Source: Macrocystis pyrifera
Lineage: Eukaryota; Sar; Phaeophyceae; Laminariales; Laminariaceae
Direction: 5' to 3'
DNA: 64,000 nt
NCBI GenBank assembly: GCA_031763025.1
Contig: JASSKH010000009.1
Location: forward strand, 1,922,001-1,986,000
The notes beneath the pieces are model-generated. The model worked only from the letters and a program-made list of their open reading frames with translations. It searched no databases and was not told the DNA's origin. How positions within the stretch are numbered: the first letter of the stretch is position 1; the number at the start of each line of letters is the position of its first letter. Shown here piece by piece: positions 60,694 through 64,000 of this stretch. The position numbers and the translations under genes are program-made.

Positions 60694-61031
60694 CAAGACA
60701 CGCCCTCATCGTACTGGACACGACAGACACGACCTACAAGTACGCATTCTAAGAACGAGAGAAAAAACGAAGAACACAAAAAAAAACTTACGAATGAAAA
60801 AAAAAAAAGTATCGTGTCTCCCTGAAGGAGATGTGACAGATGTTATAAAACAAGAGAGACAACCAACACTACCACCTATGAACAGAGCAAGACTAAGAAC
60901 TAAAGGAAAGAACAGGCAAAAACCGAAGCACAAGAAAGGAATTACTTGGCACAGACGGGATTCACCAGCGTGGTATATAGAGCGCCGGTATCGTTGGCTG
61001 GCGCATACCGGCACTATAGAGGGACCACTAC
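60034..61031. mobile_element. About 1-kb DNA transposon with CCCTCTATAGTGCC termini
   Basis: The left end GTAGTGGCCCCTCTATAGTG and right end GGCACTATAGAGGGACCACT are inverted repeats of about 22 bp. The interior has a 39-G run and a Lys-rich 75-codon frame at 60842-61069 that I do not recognise. A lone terminus of the same family sits at 5131-5150. Confidence 0.55.
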
Positions 61032-63560
61032 TGAATACCGCTGTGACACATAAGAAAGGATGTTATTGATAATTACAGCAGTAGTTTAGAGCTGTGACGT
61101 ACCGGTAAGCACCGACTCTACACAGCTGAAAATTATTATGGCTCGCCAGTACCGCTACCAGATACCTGGTACCATGGTATACCGCAAGGCTTGCAAATTC
61201 AGGGGATGCATCATTATCATCCCCGTTCAAGGATAATTGTCGAATCCGTAACGAACACGAAAAGGCATCTGCTGTGTCACCTGTGCGTGCTATTAATATT
61301 AATAGTCTACAGTAGTAGCATAGTATAGAGCTAAAGCCACCAAGTAAAACTAAAAGTCCAGGGGTTTCCAATGTACACGTACGCATTTTTTACCAAGGAA
61401 CATTTATAAAAAACAAACTACCGCAAATAAAAGGCGAAACCTCTTACGGGGTTCATTAACAGCGATCACCTCGTGCCCGTGATTATTAATACCATCCCTA
61501 TATATGTGATGCGCAAAACGTCTTGTTCGATATCGACAAAACGCCTTCGATATTATATTATATTTATACCATACCGACGTACGACAAAAAAAATACTCGA
61601 CACGATTCTGATATATACCAGTACCTGGTATGAAATAACCTGGTACAGTATGAAATAAGGCCGCGCGCTAGGTAAAAATGTAAAAATCGATCTTTATTTC
61701 CACGTCTTCCCTCCCTCTACCCAGTAACTGCAACTTTCCTCGCGGAGAGCTTAAAACTACAAGTATATTGAATCGAGGCTTCAGAGCCCTCTTCAAGAGC
61801 ATGCCGATTTCGTTCAGTTTCAACAAAAATAACACGGGCATGCCAGGGGATGAAGGGGCAAACACAAAACAGAACAAGCTCGACAGGATATATCGAAAGT
61901 TCGACAGTTCGATACTTGAATACATCACTTTTGATACAATATCAGCACTACAGCAGTACATAAAATTGAGAGTGTGTAACGCGCACGTCACTGCTGTTCG
62001 GCCAAAACTGAACTCGCAAATGACGGGCCCGAGCTCACGCTTGTATAAATGTACATATATTCGACAAAAAAAAAACTAAACTAAGAGATAGAAAACTCCT
62101 CCAAAACCATTTTTGCAAGGTTTCGGTGTGTCGACGGGTGTACATAGAAATAACGATTTCATGTAACCAACACACATATATCCGTACCAGGTAGGTACTT
62201 ATGTATATGTAGCTACTAGCGTTGGTGGCTACTAGCGTTGGTGGCTTCGCTTTTCGTTCCCTCCGCACGCGATCACATAGCTCCCCCACACCCCCGCCCG
62301 CCCACCATCACCCCTCACACAACACCACAACCCACTGCGCGGCATGGAATGACACTAGCATGGCATGTACGGTATACAGTTACATACAAACCAAGCCGAA
62401 ACAAAGTCCAAGCGCAGTAAGTCTACCGTGAAACACGTGTCGTGAGGTAACACATGGGTGATAAAATAACACACACGCTGGGCCGAAATTCCGAACAGGT
62501 TCTCTCCGTAACAGGGAAGGCACACGCATCCAGAATGGTAGCTTCGGATTATCTCGTCGAGACTCGTTCGGCGTTCAAATCCTCGCCGTTGTGTCGAGAA
62601 AATCGGTTTCGAAGTTCGTCCGATTATATCACACGTGCGATAGTGTTACACGACTACTACAGTCAGTACGTGTCAACAATGAGAGGAGGGTGTTCTGGAC
62701 GTATTATATGATAGCAGGTCATTATATGATGTGGTCATCACTCTGTCTGGGGATGTATTCGGTGGAGCGTTCTTGCATCGCGCGAAAAAAAAAAATTGTT
62801 TTCGGCTGGTTCCAACTTCAAGGCTATGACAGCAGAACAGAGAGGGTGGATAAAATTGGTAAAACTTGTCATATATATGCAAGCATATCGCCTAAAACAT
62901 CGTCGTACATAACTGCCTGTTGCGCGCGCGAAACTGGTTAGATATTGCTGTGTCCACGAAAATTACGAAGCGCTATGCCGAGCTAAATGCTGTAAAAGGT
63001 GTGTTTGTTTGGCCCACTACTGTGACGTATAACATACATATATACGCGTATTTATGTGTGTATACACATATATACAGTGCATGGTCAAAGCGAACGACGT
63101 GACCAGGCGAAAAGCCTGAAAAAAAATAGTGTAAAAACCTGGTCCTCGAAATTCGAAACCAAACACGACACCACCATATCATATGCTTGTAAAATTGTAA
63201 AACAACAGCTGTGAGGTCGAGGGTTTCGTCGAATTTTATCGTTGCAAGCTGTGAGTGATACTATTAATAGTGATACTTCGATCGCTCCTGCAGTAGTACG
63301 GGCTTTTTATGGCCCTATGCCGCGTAAGCAACGCCGTGTATGAGCAAGACAAAATCTGAAGCTTGCAGAATTCCAAGGAGTGGTTGTGTCTATAAAATGT
63401 ATGTGGGAAATAAATGAAAAGAGAAATATCCGGAGGTTGCGGGTAACATGCTACGAGTGAGAAATTCCCCTCCTCCCCCCCCCTCCCAACACGGTGCTCC
63501 GTCTCGAAAGGGATGCGTGGTCAATTGTCAAATGACTAAGGCAAGCAACAAAAGAGTACG

Positions 63561-63606
<46 letters not shown>

Positions 63607-64000
63607 ATGTACCTGGTACATCGAGTATAATCTAACCTGGTACCTTAGACATACAACAGCAGGCACTGCTGCTGTACGTGGAATATATCACCAAAATGCC
63701 ACCCAGCAGCAGTGACAAAATGATGGCTTGTGATCAACACCCGGGCGGCCCAACTTTCCCCCTGTGCTGCTATTGTATACATGTAAGTACGTCTATGTTG
63801 GCTCACACCTGGTACTGCCAAACACCAGGGACTACTTTGAACGGAAATAGACAGCACGTTTAGGCATAAACATGTAGCCTAAGCGCTCCTCACATTTCGC
63901 TCCAGACTGGTACCTGGCACTTACCACTGTACCAGGTATGTGATGATATGCGGGCACAGAGACTTTCACCTAAGACCACTTGAGCCAACAAACTAAGGAA
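61032..64000. other. Unassigned right end
   Basis: AT-rich non-coding texture with many TACCTGGTA words, one poly-C run (63561-63606) and two CTATTAATAG palindromes. No supported gene. Confidence 0.4.

Overview
This is eukaryotic nuclear DNA. Coding exons are short, separated by introns of hundreds to thousands of bases with clean GT-AG borders (mostly GTGAGN or GTATGN donors), and embedded in repeat-rich sequence. Three host genes can be assembled exon by exon with every reading-phase junction in agreement. Long introns, long CAG/CTG tracts, poly-C runs up to 106 nt and a UDP-glucose dehydrogenase gene would suit a brown alga or another stramenopile alga. That assignment is inference; no rRNA or other lineage marker is present.

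Left part (1-16 kb): UDP-glucose 6-dehydrogenase lies on the minus strand, with its start at 8602 and five exons running off the left edge. It sits head-to-head with a plus-strand nucleoside diphosphate kinase that carries a mitochondrial-type presequence (start 9079, six exons recognised, last exon not found). Only 476 bp separate the two start codons. Intron 3 of the kinase gene carries a palindrome of nearly 800 bp.

Middle part (16-43 kb): a landscape of mobile elements and satellites. It holds a TCGATATATCGA-rich minisatellite, two related LINE copies (minus at 22-24.7 kb, plus at 31-34.2 kb) encoding reverse transcriptase plus a restriction-like endonuclease, two tRNA-derived SINE families, and CTG-rich sequence beside a broken zinc-finger-like gene. 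From 34.9 to 43 kb there is a cluster of fossil LTR elements. Some are miniature (LTR - primer site - about 200 bp - purine tract - LTR), one encloses a Ty3-like fragment, and one is interrupted by an inverted-repeat transposon.

Right part (43-64 kb): mostly low-complexity and minisatellite DNA, plus a third host gene on the minus strand (58492 to 48365). It has ten exons that join in phase into an 817-residue protein with a compact helical middle and long Ser/Gln/Ala/Gly-rich tails. I do not recognise its family.

Across the window there are at least four small inverted-repeat DNA transposon families (one with TTA target duplications, PIF/Harbinger-like). Three short words (ACCTGGT, TACTGCTGTA, CTATTAATAG) recur far more often than chance would allow.
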